Positions 54,164 through 63,106 of a DNA stretch of 64,000 nt are shown piece after piece (position 1 is the first letter of the stretch; each line of letters begins with the position of its first letter). The translations under genes and the position numbers were made by a program. The notes beneath the pieces are model-generated. The model saw nothing but the letters and a program-made list of their open reading frames with translations, was not told the origin of the DNA and did not search any database. The DNA is from Bog-756 sp963696495 (GTDB lineage Bacteria; Actinomycetota; Acidimicrobiia; Acidimicrobiales; RAAP-2), in contig CAVOKJ010000004.1 of the NCBI GenBank assembly GCA_963696495.1, positions 794,225-858,224 of the forward strand, written 5' to 3'.

Positions 54164-54946
54164 ATGAAGAGAATTCTGGCGATGATCGGTGTGGGGATCG
54201 CACTGGTCGCCTTCAGCTTCGTCGTGGACGGTGCGGCCTCGGGAGCCTCCGACGCGACGTCGTCCACGGCGAATCCGCAAGGATCGAGCGGCAGCACCGA
54301 TCCGTGCGGTTGCCAGACCTCGTCAGACCCGAGCGGCTCGTGGAGCAACGGCATTTCCACGGGGTCCCCGTCGGACACGACGTGGAACAAAACCGGCAAC
54401 CCCACGACCTCCCCGGCGGACACGACGTGGAACAACAAGTGGGACAAGACGTGGCACAAGAAGCACCCGGGGAACACGTCGGGCACGACGCCTCCGTGCT
54501 CGTGTGAGACGCCCCCCGCCGGGCCACCTTCGGACACGCCAACCCCCTGTTCGTGCGAGACGGGGCCTACTCCGCCACCTTCGGACACGCCGACGCAGTG
54601 CTCGTGCGAGACCTCGACCACGCCGCCGCCCAACCAGCAGCAGCTTCCCTATACCGGCGATTCAGGCACAACCGGCAATTCGGGCGCCTCGGCCGGGGCT
54701 CAATCGGGTGAGCCGACCGTCGTCGCCGCGACCAACCAGCCGGTCACGACGTCACCGGCTCCGGTGCCGGCCGCCACGGCGACCACGCCGGCAACGTCTC
54801 TCCCGTTCACCGGTGTCGACGTGAAGCCGTTCCTGTTCTCCGGCCTGACCCTGATCGCGCTCGGCCTGTCGCTGCTGGCCAGGCGACGGATCGGTGCCCA
54901 TTCGCGCCGGAAGTACCGCCACCAGATGCGTTCCAGCGTCTCCTGA
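54164..54946 (+). CDS. LPxTG-anchored surface protein with CSCET repeats
   Basis: A 260-residue secreted protein. A signal peptide (about 1-28, ending AASGASD) is followed by Ser/Thr/Asn-rich sequence and three copies of CSCET separated by Pro/Ser/Asp/Thr linkers. Then come LPYTG (161-165), a spacer, LPFTG (213-217), a hydrophobic helix and a basic tail. The second motif is a classical sortase signal. The first lacks the helix and tail, so it may be a duplicate or non-functional. The sortase that would attach it to the wall is not in the window. The Cys pairs could bind metal or form disulfides. ATG 54164 is chosen over an upstream ATG because it starts the signal peptide. Confidence 0.82.
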   Translation: MKRILAMIGVGIALVAFSFVVDGAASGASDATSSTANPQGSSGSTDPCGCQTSSDPSGSWSNGISTGSPSDTTWNKTGNPTTSPADTTWNNKWDKTWHKKHPGNTSGTTPPCSCETPPAGPPSDTPTPCSCETGPTPPPSDTPTQCSCETSTTPPPNQQQLPYTGDSGTTGNSGASAGAQSGEPTVVAATNQPVTTSPAPVPAATATTPATSLPFTGVDVKPFLFSGLTLIALGLSLLARRRIGAHSRRKYRHQMRSSVS

Positions 54947-55042
54947 TCCGGCCGTCCTGACCGCCGGTCATCGATCCCACCCGGGTGGTCGCCTCCGCTG
55001 TCGACTGCCGCAGTTGGGCACCGGCAGACGGCTCCCGGACGG

Positions 55043-55282
55043 CTACTCGGCGGCCCCATGGTTCACGAGGTCCGGGTCGATGACCGGATTGACGGAGATC
55101 AGCTCGATGTTGAGGTCAGACAGGATCCGGAAGAGTCTGTGGATCTTCACCTGGTCGCGTGATGCTCCGACCAGGTGGGTGAGGCCATCGGTGCAGTAGC
55201 TGACCTCGAACCCGTCCATGGCCGCCAGGACGGAAGGGCCCAGCGTCCCTCGGACGACGATCTCGATCTTTTCGGCAGGCAA
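55043..55282 (-). CDS. Small actinobacterial protein of unknown function
   Basis: A 79-residue protein from TTG 55282 with AAGGA upstream. It reads PAEKIEIVVRGTLGPSVLAA at the start and KIHRLFRILSDLNIELISVN near the end. This beta-alpha-alpha-beta outline (IEIxVRGxLGP, then a helix, then ELISV) is common in short actinobacterial proteins, but I know no function. It is alone between long gaps. Confidence 0.55.
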   Translation of the reverse strand: MPAEKIEIVVRGTLGPSVLAAMDGFEVSYCTDGLTHLVGASRDQVKIHRLFRILSDLNIELISVNPVIDPDLVNHGAAE

Positions 55283-56247
55283 GGTGTTCCTTTGAGTAGA
55301 GCGCAATGTCCCGGCATCGACCGGGCGAGCGCAGGCTCGCCGAGCGGCCTTGGCCGGGTGAACCGACAGGCACGCGACGCGTCCATGGCGAAGGCGGCAT
55401 TGCGTTGACAGTGAACCGAGTAGAAGGAGACCGCGTGCCGGCGGTTGGCTCCCCCCGGTTCCAATCCGCCGACACGCTGATCTCCGCCCCAGCGTTCCCT
55501 GTGAATGATCCCCCCACCATTCACGGGCCCGGGAACATTCGAGTAGCCGCGAATAAGCGGAATATTCACAGACGCTAAGAACGACGTAAAGCCCGAGGTT
55601 TGAGGGAGCCTTGAAGCCGTTGGCCTGCAACGCAACTCTTGAGCAGACTCTTACGCCTGTGGGGAGCCAATGGCTCCAACAAGAGTTCAGGATCATCTCT
55701 TGCGACAGAAGGGCGGCCGGGTCGGTGAGGTCGGTCCGGCTCAGTTCGTCACAGGGCACACGACGTCCCGACTCGACTTCCTCACCAGTACTTTGACTAA
55801 ATAGGTCCCATGGACGGATCAAGAGCCTGAATGGGCATCCACCATCTCACCACACGCACGGGTCAGACTCATCTATGAATGAGCATCTGGATACAGGCGG
55901 ATATCTGGGATTCGGGGCCCCTCAAGACATTGAGGAGTCTGTCGAATCCGGTCAATGGTCTAAAGGTCGGGACAATCGACCGGCGGACCGATCGACGGGC
56001 CATGCCTGCGAGAACTGTGCCTAGTCAAGACCATCAGTCGCACTCCGGTGACTCGGAGACAGTGGGACGACTCCCGGCTCCCGACTCCGCAGACGGACAG
56101 CGGCTCACATCTGGCGCTCACGGCTCATCGATTCGCCAGGAACCATCAGACGGAGCCATGGAGGTGCACCTCAATCCGTCAGAGAGGCCGGAACCGGAAC
56201 TCGACCTACCCACACGAAGCCACAGATAAAGGAGCATGAGAATCACT
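55283..56247. other. Long non-coding region
   Basis: Nearly 1 kb with lower GC. The frames in it are short and unlike proteins, including a 116-codon plus-strand frame at 55879-56229 that is rich in Ser, Asp and Arg without domain features. AAAGGAG at 56228-56234 belongs to the next gene. Nothing else is supported. A small RNA could be present, but I see no terminator-like stem marking one. Confidence 0.4.
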
Positions 56248-56823
56248 ATGAGCCTATTGTCCAGCACGAAGAAGCGGATTGCAGCGGTAGCAGTGGTGGC
56301 CGTTGCTGTCCTCGGAACAGCGGGCATCGCCGCTGCGTACTTCACCACATCAGGATCCGGCACCGGCAATGTGACGGTTGGTCGTGCGACCAAATGGGCG
56401 GTTGGCGAGACGGGGACACCCACCGGTGGGCCGCTCGTACCCGACTACAAGATCGGCTTCTGCTGTCAGGGTGGTGGTGGCATCGGCACGGGTACTCCCA
56501 ACATCCAAACCGATTCCTACTACGTCAATAATCCGGCCAGCGGCGGAACTCAGAACTTGACCTCAGTTCAGATTTCCATTGCCAACTCTGACGGGACCGT
56601 TTGGTCCAGCCAGACCGATCCGAGCGAACCCGCCTGCACCTCAGCTGATTTCTCAGTTGGTGGCCAGGCCGTCGGCACCCCGTGGACGGATACGTCACTT
56701 GCCGGCTTCTTCAATCCAGGGCAGTCGAAGTACGGCACCGTTACCGTTGAGATGATCGACAACGGGGCAGTTCAAAACAACTGCCAGGGGTTGACGGTTC
56801 CGCTGTACTTCTCTGCTACCTAG
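56248..56823 (+). CDS. Secreted SipW/TasA-type surface protein
   Basis: A protein of about 191 residues. A basic start and hydrophobic helix (to about 28) lead to the motif AAYFTTSGSGTGNVTVG, characteristic of proteins processed by SipW-like signal peptidases, such as TasA/CalY fibre proteins and actinobacterial relatives. The mature part is Gly/Thr/Ser-rich beta sequence with CC and two further Cys. AAAGGAG is 13 bases before this ATG but only one base before ATG 56236, so 56248 is preferred. A cell-surface or matrix structural role is inferred. Confidence 0.7.
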   Translation: MSLLSSTKKRIAAVAVVAVAVLGTAGIAAAYFTTSGSGTGNVTVGRATKWAVGETGTPTGGPLVPDYKIGFCCQGGGGIGTGTPNIQTDSYYVNNPASGGTQNLTSVQISIANSDGTVWSSQTDPSEPACTSADFSVGGQAVGTPWTDTSLAGFFNPGQSKYGTVTVEMIDNGAVQNNCQGLTVPLYFSAT

Positions 56824-56877
56824 GAGTTCAGACGACGTGCCGGGATGACGACTGTTCGTTTGCCCGGTCTTTTCGAT

Positions 56878-56926
56878 GAGAAGGTCAGGTCATGGACCTG
56901 TGTCGGCTCCGTGACCTGGCCTTCTC
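56878..56926 (+). terminator. Hairpin after the SipW/TasA-type gene
   Basis: A 15-bp stem (56878-56892 with 56912-56926, one mismatch) around a 19-base loop. It is located about 55 bases after the stop. Probable terminator or RNA-stability element. Confidence 0.6.
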
Positions 56927-57047
56927 GCAGGAGAGATGACGATGGACTCGGTCAAAGCACGCACAGAGCTATCGGCTCGACAGGTAGCAAGTTCGGTCTT
57001 GCTGAACTGCCCGGCGTCGTCGCCATGAGCAACCATCGGAGCAGACG

Positions 57048-58169
57048 ATGAGCGGGATCGTTGAGTTGCGGAGAAATCGAAGAGCACCGAAGGTGGTCAT
57101 AGGTTCTTTCGTCCTCGCTAGCTTTGCGATCTTGGTCCTCGGCGTTGACCCAGCGGCCGCGTCGTCCGGCCTTCCGCCATCGTCGGCGGTCCTCTCGAGG
57201 CCGGCGGTCAGAACAGGCTCCACAACGACCACATTTCATGTCACGAGCACGCAGCCCGTTTTCAGACTCCTGTGCTCGCTCGATGGAGCGACCTCCGTCC
57301 CCTGCCCATTTCGAGCCGTATCTCACACCAGTCCGCCCCAGTGGAACATCATTTACCACTTGAGCGTTGGTCGAGACTGCTTGTCGACCAGCTTCGCTGA
57401 AAATGTGCACCCTCGGACCGGACCCACGACCCGCTGCTGGACGATCGTCGGAACGGGGTCCAGCCTAACGCTCAGACACTTGTCGGGAACTCCCCAATCC
57501 GCACTAGTGAGCACGCCCTTCGGCTCTCCCCTCGTGGCACTCGTGGTCGATTCCCACTTCCACGCCGTTCGCGGGGTCAGGGTGATATTCACGGCCCCGT
57601 CCACGGGCGCTTCAAGCAGATTCGCACACTGCCAGGGAGGGAATCCACGCGCTAACTCCTGTGTGGCCGTCACCAATGCATCCGGTGTGGCCACCACGTC
57701 CAAGCTCACCGCCAACGGTACGTCGGGCTCCTACGCTGTCATCGCGAGCGCTCCAAACGTAGACGGTTCAGCTTCGTTCTCGCTGATGAACAGCGCTGCC
57801 TTCACTATCTCAGGCAGCATCCGAAAGCCGCTCTTTCCAGGCGGTAGCCAGAGTATTGATCTGGTACTAACCAACCCCAATTCGACGCCCATCACCATCG
57901 ATCCGGGAGCGATCACAACAACGATCACCTCCATCCGGTCTGCATGCACGGCTTCGCGAAATTTCGCTGTGGCCCAAGGACTTGAGTCTCGTGTGACTGT
58001 GCCAGCCAGATCGACAATGTCGCTCGCTGGGCTCGGCATTTCCAAAGCGAACTGGCCCGTCGTCGCGATGGTGGAAACCAACTCCAACCAGGACGCGTGT
58101 GAGGGTGATCATCTCGTACTCCACTACTCGGGTATTGCCAGGGCCGAGGATGTCCGCTCGCGCGCTTGA
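57048..58169 (+). CDS. Secreted protein with Ig-like domains
   Basis: A 373-residue protein. The N-terminal segment VVIGSFVLASFAILVLGVDP is a signal helix ending near AAAS. The mature part shows beta-rich repeats: FRLLCSLDGATSVPC (a Cys-bridged strand), LVALVVDSHFHAVRGVRVIF with GVATTSKLTANGTSGSYAV, which is an Ig-like (Big_1/invasin-like) domain, and a C-terminal domain with LVLTNPNSTPITI. It is probably exported and surface-associated. It is AT-richer than the genes left of 54 kb and follows the SipW/TasA-type gene. Confidence 0.6.
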   Translation: MSGIVELRRNRRAPKVVIGSFVLASFAILVLGVDPAAASSGLPPSSAVLSRPAVRTGSTTTTFHVTSTQPVFRLLCSLDGATSVPCPFRAVSHTSPPQWNIIYHLSVGRDCLSTSFAENVHPRTGPTTRCWTIVGTGSSLTLRHLSGTPQSALVSTPFGSPLVALVVDSHFHAVRGVRVIFTAPSTGASSRFAHCQGGNPRANSCVAVTNASGVATTSKLTANGTSGSYAVIASAPNVDGSASFSLMNSAAFTISGSIRKPLFPGGSQSIDLVLTNPNSTPITIDPGAITTTITSIRSACTASRNFAVAQGLESRVTVPARSTMSLAGLGISKANWPVVAMVETNSNQDACEGDHLVLHYSGIARAEDVRSRA

Positions 58170-58325
58170 CACCGCTGCGGATGGCGAACCGTATCCTGAT
58201 CCGTCGGTGCCAAAGCGCGGATTCAACTCTGTTTACGCCAGCAGACCCGCATGATCAGCACGCGTTCTGAATCCGCCGGACTTTGTGGCATCTTGGGGCC
58301 GGACCCTTTCTAGTTTGGAGGCCAC

Positions 58326-58940
58326 ATGCGCAGCGACATCCATGAAGGCGGGATCTTCCCCGACTATGAGCTGGCCGATCAGTCCGGCAAGCGGCGGACC
58401 CTGTCCGAGCTACAGGGGGGCAACCCGATGGTGCTCCATCTGTCCCGTGGCGGCTTCGATCCGAAGGAGCATCAGTTCGTTCGGCAACTGGTCGACGTCT
58501 ATCCCGAGTTCCGGAATGCCTATACCCGACTGGTCCTCATCTCGACCGACAATCAGCTGAACATCAATGAGTTCCGTGACGCCTTAGGCGCCACGTGGCC
58601 GTTCCTGTCGGACCCCGATCGAGTAGTCCAAGCGGATTTGGACATCAAAGAGTTCACCGATGAACCGCACGATCCGATGATTCCCCACACGTTCGTCCTC
58701 GAGCCGGGCCTCAAGATCTCCAAGGTCTACAACGGCTACTGGTATTGGGGCCGACCGACGATGGCAGAGCTGCATGTGGATCTGCGGGCTGTCTTCCAGA
58801 AGATTCGACCGGACTTCGACCTGGGGTCACCGGGATTGAAGGAGGCCTGGGATCGGGGAGACCGCGATCAGTTCCTCGTCGACACGCTGGAGGAGCCGAT
58901 CCGGTACACCGAAGGAAAGAGCATCGGCATAAAACGCTGA
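58326..58940 (+). CDS. Peroxiredoxin-like (AhpC/TSA fold) protein lacking cysteine
   Basis: A 204-residue thioredoxin-fold protein. FPDYELADQSGKRRTLSELQ and VLHLSRGGFDPKEHQFVRQL match redoxin proteins in which the line normally reads RGxxCPKDxQ. Here Asp45 replaces the peroxidatic Cys and the whole protein has no Cys. HTFVLEPGLKISKVYNGYWYWGRPT keeps the fold's later strands. Thiol peroxidase activity is therefore unlikely, although the fold is clear. It contains a TTA codon (58584-58586), rare in this genome. It stands alone. Confidence 0.7.
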   Translation: MRSDIHEGGIFPDYELADQSGKRRTLSELQGGNPMVLHLSRGGFDPKEHQFVRQLVDVYPEFRNAYTRLVLISTDNQLNINEFRDALGATWPFLSDPDRVVQADLDIKEFTDEPHDPMIPHTFVLEPGLKISKVYNGYWYWGRPTMAELHVDLRAVFQKIRPDFDLGSPGLKEAWDRGDRDQFLVDTLEEPIRYTEGKSIGIKR

Positions 58941-59040
58941 CCACGCAGGGGGCGGGCCCAACCCTTAATCAGTTCCAATAGACGTTAATAGGCGCAGCCC
59001 CGATGCGGCTGAGTGCTACGAGGACGGGGAATCGGGGCGA

Positions 59041-59110
59041 GTTGGGGGAGTGGTCCGAACTCAGCCGTACTCGGACTGAGGGGACCTCCATCGAGACAGC
59101 GAACTCGTCG
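59041..59110 (+). repeat. Dispersed repeat with hairpin, copy A
   Basis: A segment of about 70 bases (TGGGGGAGTGGTCCGAACTC onward) is similar to 60744-60820, including the hairpin-forming CTCAGCCG...CTGAG part and a following ATCGAGAC..CGAACTC. It lies just after the cysteine-free redoxin gene and before the pentapeptide gene's end. Confidence 0.5.
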
Positions 59111-59156
59111 ATCAGGGCGACTCAGCAGTACCCGGAAGGAGCAGCCGCTAGTTGAG

Positions 59157-60476
59157 TCAGCCGAGGTTATTGATGCAGGTGTCGCCGTCGTTGTTGCTGT
59201 TGGTGCCATCGGGGCAGGTGGTGTTCGACCAGGTGACGCCGGTCAGTGTCGCACCGGCCAGGGTCGCTCCCGTGAGGTTGGCTCCCGTGAGGTTGGCGTC
59301 GGGCAGGTCGGCGTCGTCCAGGTCGAGGCCGGTCAGGTTGGCGTCGATCAGGGTGGCACTGGGACCGGTCAGATAGCCACCGACCAGACCCCAGTTGGTG
59401 GGAAGAACGGGCATTCCGGTGATCCCGCCCGACTCCACGGAGTCCAGGGTGGCGTAGCCCAGATAGGTTCCGCTCAGGTCGGTGTCGGTCAGGACGGCAC
59501 CGACGAGGTATACGAAGCTCAGATTGGCGCCGGTAAGATTGGCGCCGGTCAGGTTGGCGCTGGCCAGGTAGGCGGCGGTTTCGTAGAAGCCCTCAGAAAG
59601 GACGGCGTCGGTCAGGTTGGCGTCAGTCAGGTTGGCTTGTTCGAGGTTGCAATCGATGAGTGTTACGTCGCTCAGGTTGGCATCGGTCAGGTTGGCGCCG
59701 GTCAGGGTGGTACCACTCAGGTTGACGCCGCTCAGATCGGCGCCGGTGAGGTTGGCGCCGGGACCTATCAAGTAACGAGAGATGAATGCCCAGTTGGTGG
59801 GAAGAGCGGACGGTGGCCCGTCGGTGATCCCGCCCGAAACCACGAGGTCCAGGGTGGCCCCGGTCAGGTTGGTGTTGACGAGGTTGGCGTCGGTCAGGGT
59901 GGCGCCGGTCAGGTTGGCGTCTGTCAGATTGGTGCCCGTCAGATTGGTGCCCGTCAGATTGGCGCCCGTCAGGTTGGCATCCGTGAGGTTGGCGCCGGTC
60001 AAGTCACAGCCTTGGAGTTCCGCATAGGGCCCAAAGAAGGAACAGTCTCGTCTCCGTACGCCCAGTGTCGTCAGTTGAACCCTCGATGGTTTGCCCAAGC
60101 CAATGGCGTTTGAAGCTTGAACTTTGAGGGTGTAGCGATGTCCATTTTGCAGGCCGGTCACCGTGCAGGTGGTGGCGCCCATAGTCGTGCAGGTCTGGCC
60201 ACCATTCGGGGCGGTCACCGTATAGCCGGTGATGGGGGAACCTCCGTCAGACGCTGGAGCCATCCATGACACGATGGCGCCGCCATGGACGGCGACTGCC
60301 GTGACCGCCAGAGGAGCATCTGGTTTCCTGATCTGAGGCGCCCTAGTGGCGCTGGCGGGCACGATGGCCACAACCGTCAAGGCGGTCAGGGCAAGTAACC
60401 CCGGGACGCAGAGTTTTAGAACTTTGCGTCCCACTGCCAGGAAGCGACGATTGGTCTGCTCCGAAGTTCGATTCAT
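59157..60476 (-). CDS. Secreted fibronectin III plus pentapeptide-repeat protein
   Basis: A 439-residue protein. A signal peptide (basic start, LALTALTVVAIVPASA) precedes a fibronectin type III domain (about 50-140, with VSWMAPASDGGSPITGYTV and YTLKVQASNAIGLG). Then come two long blocks of pentapeptide repeats of the A(D/N)LTG type (about 150-430), broken by segments such as SALPTNWAFISRYL. Pentapeptide repeats form a right-handed beta helix. Here, exported, they probably build a rigid surface stalk. The start ATG 60476 has its ribosome site inside a run of 12 G. Near-repeats of a hairpin element flank the gene. Confidence 0.82.
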   Translation of the reverse strand: MNRTSEQTNRRFLAVGRKVLKLCVPGLLALTALTVVAIVPASATRAPQIRKPDAPLAVTAVAVHGGAIVSWMAPASDGGSPITGYTVTAPNGGQTCTTMGATTCTVTGLQNGHRYTLKVQASNAIGLGKPSRVQLTTLGVRRRDCSFFGPYAELQGCDLTGANLTDANLTGANLTGTNLTGTNLTDANLTGATLTDANLVNTNLTGATLDLVVSGGITDGPPSALPTNWAFISRYLIGPGANLTGADLSGVNLSGTTLTGANLTDANLSDVTLIDCNLEQANLTDANLTDAVLSEGFYETAAYLASANLTGANLTGANLSFVYLVGAVLTDTDLSGTYLGYATLDSVESGGITGMPVLPTNWGLVGGYLTGPSATLIDANLTGLDLDDADLPDANLTGANLTGATLAGATLTGVTWSNTTCPDGTNSNNDGDTCINNLG

Positions 60477-60478
60477 GT

Positions 60479-60490
60479 CCCCCCCCCCCC
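60479..60490 (-). promoter_or_regulatory. Poly-G tract (12 G) forming the ribosome-binding region
   Basis: Read on the minus strand, 12 consecutive G are followed by AC and the ATG of the pentapeptide gene, and preceded by AAATGA. The tract itself must serve as the Shine-Dalgarno sequence. Such runs are prone to slippage, so its length could tune expression. Confidence 0.6.
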
Positions 60491-60925
60491 TCATTTGGTG
60501 GGGCTTGGACCGCAATGGCGGTCGATCGAATCCTAGCCAGGTTGCTGAAACCCGTTCTTGGCCCGATTGGTAGGTAGTGATCCTCTGGCTCCCACACCAG
60601 GTGACAGCCGGTTCCAAGGAGCACAACACCGGGAGTGGGGCGCAAAACGTCCAGGCAAAACGCCTCAATCGAACTCACAAATCGGCGGATCGGCTCCCAC
60701 TGGAAAGGTGACACTCAAGTGTGCACCCTCGCCGGGAGACGGGGTGGGGGAGCGGTGCGACCTCAGCCGTACGCGGGCTGATGGCATTGGGAGCACATCG
60801 AGACGTCGAACTCCAGCGCAATCTCAGCCTGGAAGATGTGACACCAGTCCACTCGAGCAAAGCGCTTGCCGTGCGGGGTACAAATTATTGGGTATCCCGC
60901 AACCGCACAGGTGGGCTACCACCCA
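60491..60925. other. Non-coding gap with a dispersed repeat
   Basis: About 435 bases between the pentapeptide gene and the end of the anti-sigma-like gene. It should hold the pentapeptide promoter. The only feature I see is copy B of the hairpin repeat (60744-60820). Confidence 0.4.
60744..60820 (+). repeat. Dispersed repeat with hairpin, copy B
   Basis: Similar over about 75 bases to 59041-59110. Here the hairpin is TCAGCC (60762-60767) with GGCTGA (60776-60781); in copy A the outer CTCAG/CTGAG pairs are kept while inner pairs differ. The copies are in the same orientation on either side of the pentapeptide gene. Confidence 0.5.
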
Positions 60926-62047
60926 TCAACCAGCAGGGGGATGGTCCACTGCTGATGGCGAGCCGATCGGATCAAGCCACTTGACGATCGTTCGTGCAGC
61001 AAAGCTGCCATTGGTGTGAGACTTGTAGGCGTTCATGAGAACAGTCGAGGCATAAAACTGGGAGATGTCAACATTTCTTCCTTCAAGCAGCACCCCGGTC
61101 GAAGGGTCCAAGATGATCGTGAGCGGTCCCAAGATTCCGGGTGCCGTGAAACCTAGACCGACCTTGCCCTGTTGCGTGGTCAGTTGCCCGAGCGTCTGAA
61201 TCCCTGGGACTCGGGCAACAGCTCGAAGCAGGGCAGCGTTGAATGCTGGGGTCGCACCGATCGTCGGTCCGAGAAGAATCGTCGTCGCCCGGTCCAGGGC
61301 TCCGCTTTTGCCACCAACTTGATCGAGGCCGGGTATTCCTAAGGTGCCATCCTCCAAATCACGAGCCAGAACTTGGGGATCAGTAGACAACCCGGCCACG
61401 TTGATCACCGGCGGACCGAGGAGAAGGTCGTCGTACATGCAGTTCGGACCGGCCAGTAACGCACGGTTTGGCCGGGCAAGAAAGCCACTGGCCATCCATG
61501 CGCCCCTGTTCACTGATGAAGCGAAAGAGGCCGGACCCGAATCTTCGGCGACACATTCCGTCCCCGTCGTATTTGTCCATTCTCGAATTGTCGCGGTCAC
61601 CACGGCTTGGGCATTGGTCGTCGGATCACTGATCGACCCGTATTGGTTGGGTTGGATCTCGATCCTGTGGGTGTGCAGTATCGAGATGAGCGTTGATTCT
61701 CTCTGTTCGGTCATGAGCCACTGACCGGGCCCGAGCGTGACAGGGGCCTGTCGCTCGGCCTGTACGGCAATCTGTCGTAGCTCTACTGCTGCCGCATTGG
61801 CACTACGGGAACCGTTGGAAGGAAGGAAGATCGCTAGGCAGATAACCAAAGCCATGGCGATTCCGACAATGCCACCGAGCATCACCCAGCGGTATAGGTG
61901 CCGACGACTAGTAGTGGGCCTGCGAACCGGCTGACCACTGGGTGCCATCTCCCACAGATCCTCTAAGGTTGGCGGTGGCGGAACTGCATCGATCAGCTCT
62001 GCGTAAAGCGAACGGATGTCGTCGTCCAGTGAATCAATCGTCGGCAT
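60926..62047 (-). CDS. Membrane protein of the CU044_5270 type, partner of the ECF sigma factor
   Basis: A 373-residue protein. A cytosolic start of about 50 residues (SLDDDIRSLYAELIDAVPPP) precedes one membrane helix (about 55-75), then an extracytoplasmic domain resembling the CU044_5270 family, with PGQWLMTEQRE near residue 110 and VARVPGIQTLGQLT later. Such proteins usually sit next to an ECF-type sigma factor gene and may act as anti-sigma factors or sensors. Its ATG overlaps the end of the sigma factor gene by 14 bases, so the two are coupled. Confidence 0.72.
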   Translation of the reverse strand: MPTIDSLDDDIRSLYAELIDAVPPPPTLEDLWEMAPSGQPVRRPTTSRRHLYRWVMLGGIVGIAMALVICLAIFLPSNGSRSANAAAVELRQIAVQAERQAPVTLGPGQWLMTEQRESTLISILHTHRIEIQPNQYGSISDPTTNAQAVVTATIREWTNTTGTECVAEDSGPASFASSVNRGAWMASGFLARPNRALLAGPNCMYDDLLLGPPVINVAGLSTDPQVLARDLEDGTLGIPGLDQVGGKSGALDRATTILLGPTIGATPAFNAALLRAVARVPGIQTLGQLTTQQGKVGLGFTAPGILGPLTIILDPSTGVLLEGRNVDISQFYASTVLMNAYKSHTNGSFAARTIVKWLDPIGSPSAVDHPPAG

Positions 62048-62498
62048 GGAGGGCCTCCTTCAAATGGGTCTTGCCGCGGGCAAGGTGCCGTCGTACCGAT
62101 CCATTGCTGATGCTCAACAGATCTGCGATGGCCTTCGGATCAAGGTCCTCCCAGTAGGTCAGGAAGACGACAGCCCTTTGGCGAATACTCAGCTTGAATA
62201 CTGCAGCCAAGATCTCCGGTCGCACGTCGGGCATCTCGATGCGTTCGGGTACTGCCGACAGCCGCTCTCTAGACATGCGACGGTCGGCCGAGCGATGGAA
62301 CTGGGCGGCTTTGTTCAAGACACTCCGGTAGAGATAGGCACGTTTGTTGTCCACATCGGGCCAACGCTCCGAACTCAGGCAGCTCACGACAGCTTCCGAC
62401 ACAACGTCGGCAGCGTGAATTGGGCCCACCAACCCGGAAGCGAACCGCATGAGTTCGTCCGCCACCTTCCGATAAACTTCGCCGTCGGATACCTCCAC
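62034..62498 (-). CDS. ECF-type RNA polymerase sigma factor
   Basis: A 154-residue sigma factor from GTG 62498. Region 2 spans about residues 8-70 (LMRFASGLVGPIHAADVVSEAV, then NKRAYLYRSVLNKAAQFHR). Region 4 spans about 100-150 with LSIRQRAVVFLTYWEDLDPKAIADLL and SNGSVRRHLARGK as the DNA-binding helix-turn-helix. It is short, as in the ECF group paired with CU044_5270-like membrane proteins. Targets are unknown; autoregulation is common. Confidence 0.85.
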   Translation of the reverse strand: MEVSDGEVYRKVADELMRFASGLVGPIHAADVVSEAVVSCLSSERWPDVDNKRAYLYRSVLNKAAQFHRSADRRMSRERLSAVPERIEMPDVRPEILAAVFKLSIRQRAVVFLTYWEDLDPKAIADLLSISNGSVRRHLARGKTHLKEALHADD

Positions 62499-62608
62499 AG
62501 CTATACGATGCCGCCAACCCTCCGGCTGTGTGACATGCCGGTCCTATTTTCTCAGATAGGGACTGCCTCCTAGCGCCGGATGGGTGGGACGCTCATTACG
62601 GTGGGGCG

Positions 62609-63106
62609 ATGAGCGATGAGCACTGCCCAGGGTGCGGAGCGACGACACCCGTGGTGGCGGGTCCGGTGCATGGCTACATACCGGCCTCTCCAGGATGCTG
62701 GAGCCTCTTCTGTTCGCTGACCGACTGGATGCAGTCTCTCGCAGTTGGCGACGGGAGCACGATTGCGCAGCAGGTCGTCGACTCGTACATGGTTCAACAT
62801 GCAGCCAACCCTGAACGGCGGAACCGTCAATCGGTTGCTGTCCACCTCATCAGCCTTTGCCCTTCATTGGAACATCGGGTGCCGGGCGATGAGCTACGGA
62901 ACCTCCTCCGAAAATGGACGCACCGTGACTACCCGGAACTTCTGCCCAGACCCTCCGACTATGAAATCACGGTGGAGCAGATCTTCCTGGCAGAAGACCC
63001 CGACCGACAAGCCGCAGTAGGGGCGTGGGCGAGGTCGGCCTGGGACGCCTGGGGGCAGCACCATGAGGTCATCAGGGGGTGGTTCGCTAACAGTGCAGGA
63101 GGGTAA
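62609..63106 (+). CDS. DUF5946 family protein
   Basis: A 165-residue cytosolic protein beginning with a CPGCGA knuckle. HGYIPASPGCWSLFCSLTDW, DSYMVQHAANPERRNRQSVAVHLISL and the closing AWARSAWDAWGQHHEVIRGW match the DUF5946 family as I remember it. The Cys and His residues suggest a bound metal. No role is known. It is divergent from the sigma factor operon with a gap of about 110 bases that would hold both promoters. Confidence 0.75.
   Translation: MSDEHCPGCGATTPVVAGPVHGYIPASPGCWSLFCSLTDWMQSLAVGDGSTIAQQVVDSYMVQHAANPERRNRQSVAVHLISLCPSLEHRVPGDELRNLLRKWTHRDYPELLPRPSDYEITVEQIFLAEDPDRQAAVGAWARSAWDAWGQHHEVIRGWFANSAGG

Noticed and set aside
55879..56229. A 116-codon plus-strand frame before the SipW/TasA-type gene
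   Set aside because: There is no ribosome site and no domain, and its composition matches non-coding DNA.
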